Source: Xylophilus sp042867185 (GTDB lineage: Bacteria; Pseudomonadota; Gammaproteobacteria; Burkholderiales; Burkholderiaceae_C). Taken from it: a stretch of 64,000 nt of DNA. A program made the position numbers and the translations under genes. Where the stretch lies: NCBI GenBank assembly GCA_042867185.1, contig JBHZQV010000004.1, positions 1-64,000 of the forward strand. Reading direction: 5' to 3'. Under the pieces are notes generated by a model. It did no database searches, was not told the DNA's origin, and saw only the letters and a program-made list of their open reading frames with translations. Below, piece by piece: positions 63,393-64,000 of the stretch (the first letter of the stretch is position 1; every line of letters begins with the position of its first letter).

Positions 63393-64000
63393 ATGTCGCG
63401 CGTGCCCCGGTCTCCATTCCCCTCCTGGCTGCCCGGCGCCTGGGAGCGGCGCTGGGGAGCGCGGCTGGAGCGCCTGCTGCTGGACCTGTCGCACTTCCCC
63501 TGGCGCATCACCGCGCTCACCCTGCGGGAGCGGTTCCGCGAGGACCAGCTGGCGCTCACCGCCAGCAGCCTCACCTTCACCACGATGCTGGCGCTGGTGC
63601 CCTTCTTCACCGTGGCGCTGGCCGTCTTCACCGCGTTCCCGATGTTCAGCCAGGTGCAGGAGCAACTGCAGCGCTGGCTGATCGTGAGCCTGGTGCCCGA
63701 CAGCATCGCCCGGCAGGTGCTCGGCTACCTGACCCAGTTCGCCAGCAAGGCGAGCCGGCTGGGCGGGGTGGGGCTGTCCTTTTTGCTGGTCACCGCGCTG
63801 GCGCTGATCCTGACGATCGACTACCGGCTCAACGCCATCTGGCGGGTGCGCCGGCCCCGGCCGCTGGGCCAGCGGGTGCTGATCTACTGGGCGGCCACCA
63901 CCCTCGGCCCGCTGGTGCTGGGGGTGAGCCTGTCGACCACCTCGTTCGTGATCACCGCTTCGCGCGGCGTGGTCGACGCGGTGCCGGGCGCGCTGCGGCT
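63393..64000 (+). CDS. YihY/UPF0761 family inner membrane protein (partial, runs off window)
   Basis: The first 202 residues of a YihY (formerly 'RNase BN') family protein; the 3' end lies beyond the window. After about 40 residues of soluble leader comes FREDQLALTASSLTFTTMLALVPFFTVALAVF, the conserved family opening, then helices at about 125-145 and 165-190. The role is unknown and the RNase BN label is obsolete. Confidence 0.92.
   Translation, partial: MSRVPRSPFPSWLPGAWERRWGARLERLLLDLSHFPWRITALTLRERFREDQLALTASSLTFTTMLALVPFFTVALAVFTAFPMFSQVQEQLQRWLIVSLVPDSIARQVLGYLTQFASKASRLGGVGLSFLLVTALALILTIDYRLNAIWRVRRPRPLGQRVLIYWAATTLGPLVLGVSLSTTSFVITASRGVVDAVPGALR

Overview
The window is chromosomal DNA of a very GC-rich betaproteobacterium (roughly 70% by eye), most likely order Burkholderiales, family Comamonadaceae (Variovorax/Acidovorax/Xylophilus-like). 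The basis is two Bug/TctC-type solute receptors, a TRAP operon, many LysR and GntR regulators next to small catabolic operons, a BhuR/HmuRSTUV-type heme locus, and several short dispersed intergenic repeats. No transposase, integrase, phage gene, CRISPR array, rRNA or tRNA was found. The right-hand gene runs off the window.

Layout. 0.2-5.2 kb: a Bug receptor, clpB behind a very good sigma-32 promoter, and two small membrane-protein genes. 5.4-11.8 kb: a 5-oxoproline/pyroglutamyl operon (truncated DUF969 protein, pcp, pxpA, fused pxpB-pxpC, biotin carboxylase-BCCP) with a divergent GntR regulator. 11.8-13.8 kb: DUF1272, a CheX-like DUF3334 protein and a LysR regulator. 14.0-20.7 kb: a cupin / DUF1445 / TRAP transporter / DUF2848 / amidase operon. 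20.7-24.9 kb: AraC regulator, MFS exporter, chemoreceptor. 25.1-34.2 kb: a nine-gene minus-strand catabolic operon (amidase, polysaccharide-deacetylase-fold imidase-like enzyme, MFS carrier, two SDR dehydrogenases, a 98-residue CGMC protein, CobW GTPase, a solute-binding protein without signal peptide, double-winged-helix GntR regulator). It sits behind a 22-bp palindrome and is the best candidate for an undescribed pathway. 34.5-39.9 kb: old yellow enzyme, tartrate dehydrogenase, LysR, CoxG, XdhC, gamma-glutamylcyclotransferase-like protein. 39.9-46.3 kb: a sugar-type operon (Bug receptor, Gfo/Idh/MocA, DUF993, TIM-barrel isomerase) and a TetR regulator; both promoters carry the same 16-18-bp palindromic motif. 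46.3-54.2 kb: RibH2-type lumazine synthase, a ThDP enzyme, a siderophore receptor, bacterioferritin, ahpC and ahpF. 54.5-61.2 kb: heme uptake operon behind a perfect Fur-type palindrome. 61.4-64 kb: FAD-linked oxidase, DUF2069 protein, YihY-family protein (partial).

How it fits together. The right half handles iron, heme and peroxide: a siderophore receptor, heme uptake and cytoplasmic heme handling, iron storage and the AhpC/AhpF peroxidase pair. The rest is mostly modular catabolism of amides, lactams, organic acids and sugar-like compounds, each module having its own carrier and regulator.

Intergenic DNA is unusually structured. At least four dispersed repeat families occur. In three places a repeat contains or directly abuts the stop codon of a minus-strand gene. 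Two tandem microsatellites lie next to copies of one repeat family, just 3' of minus-strand genes.
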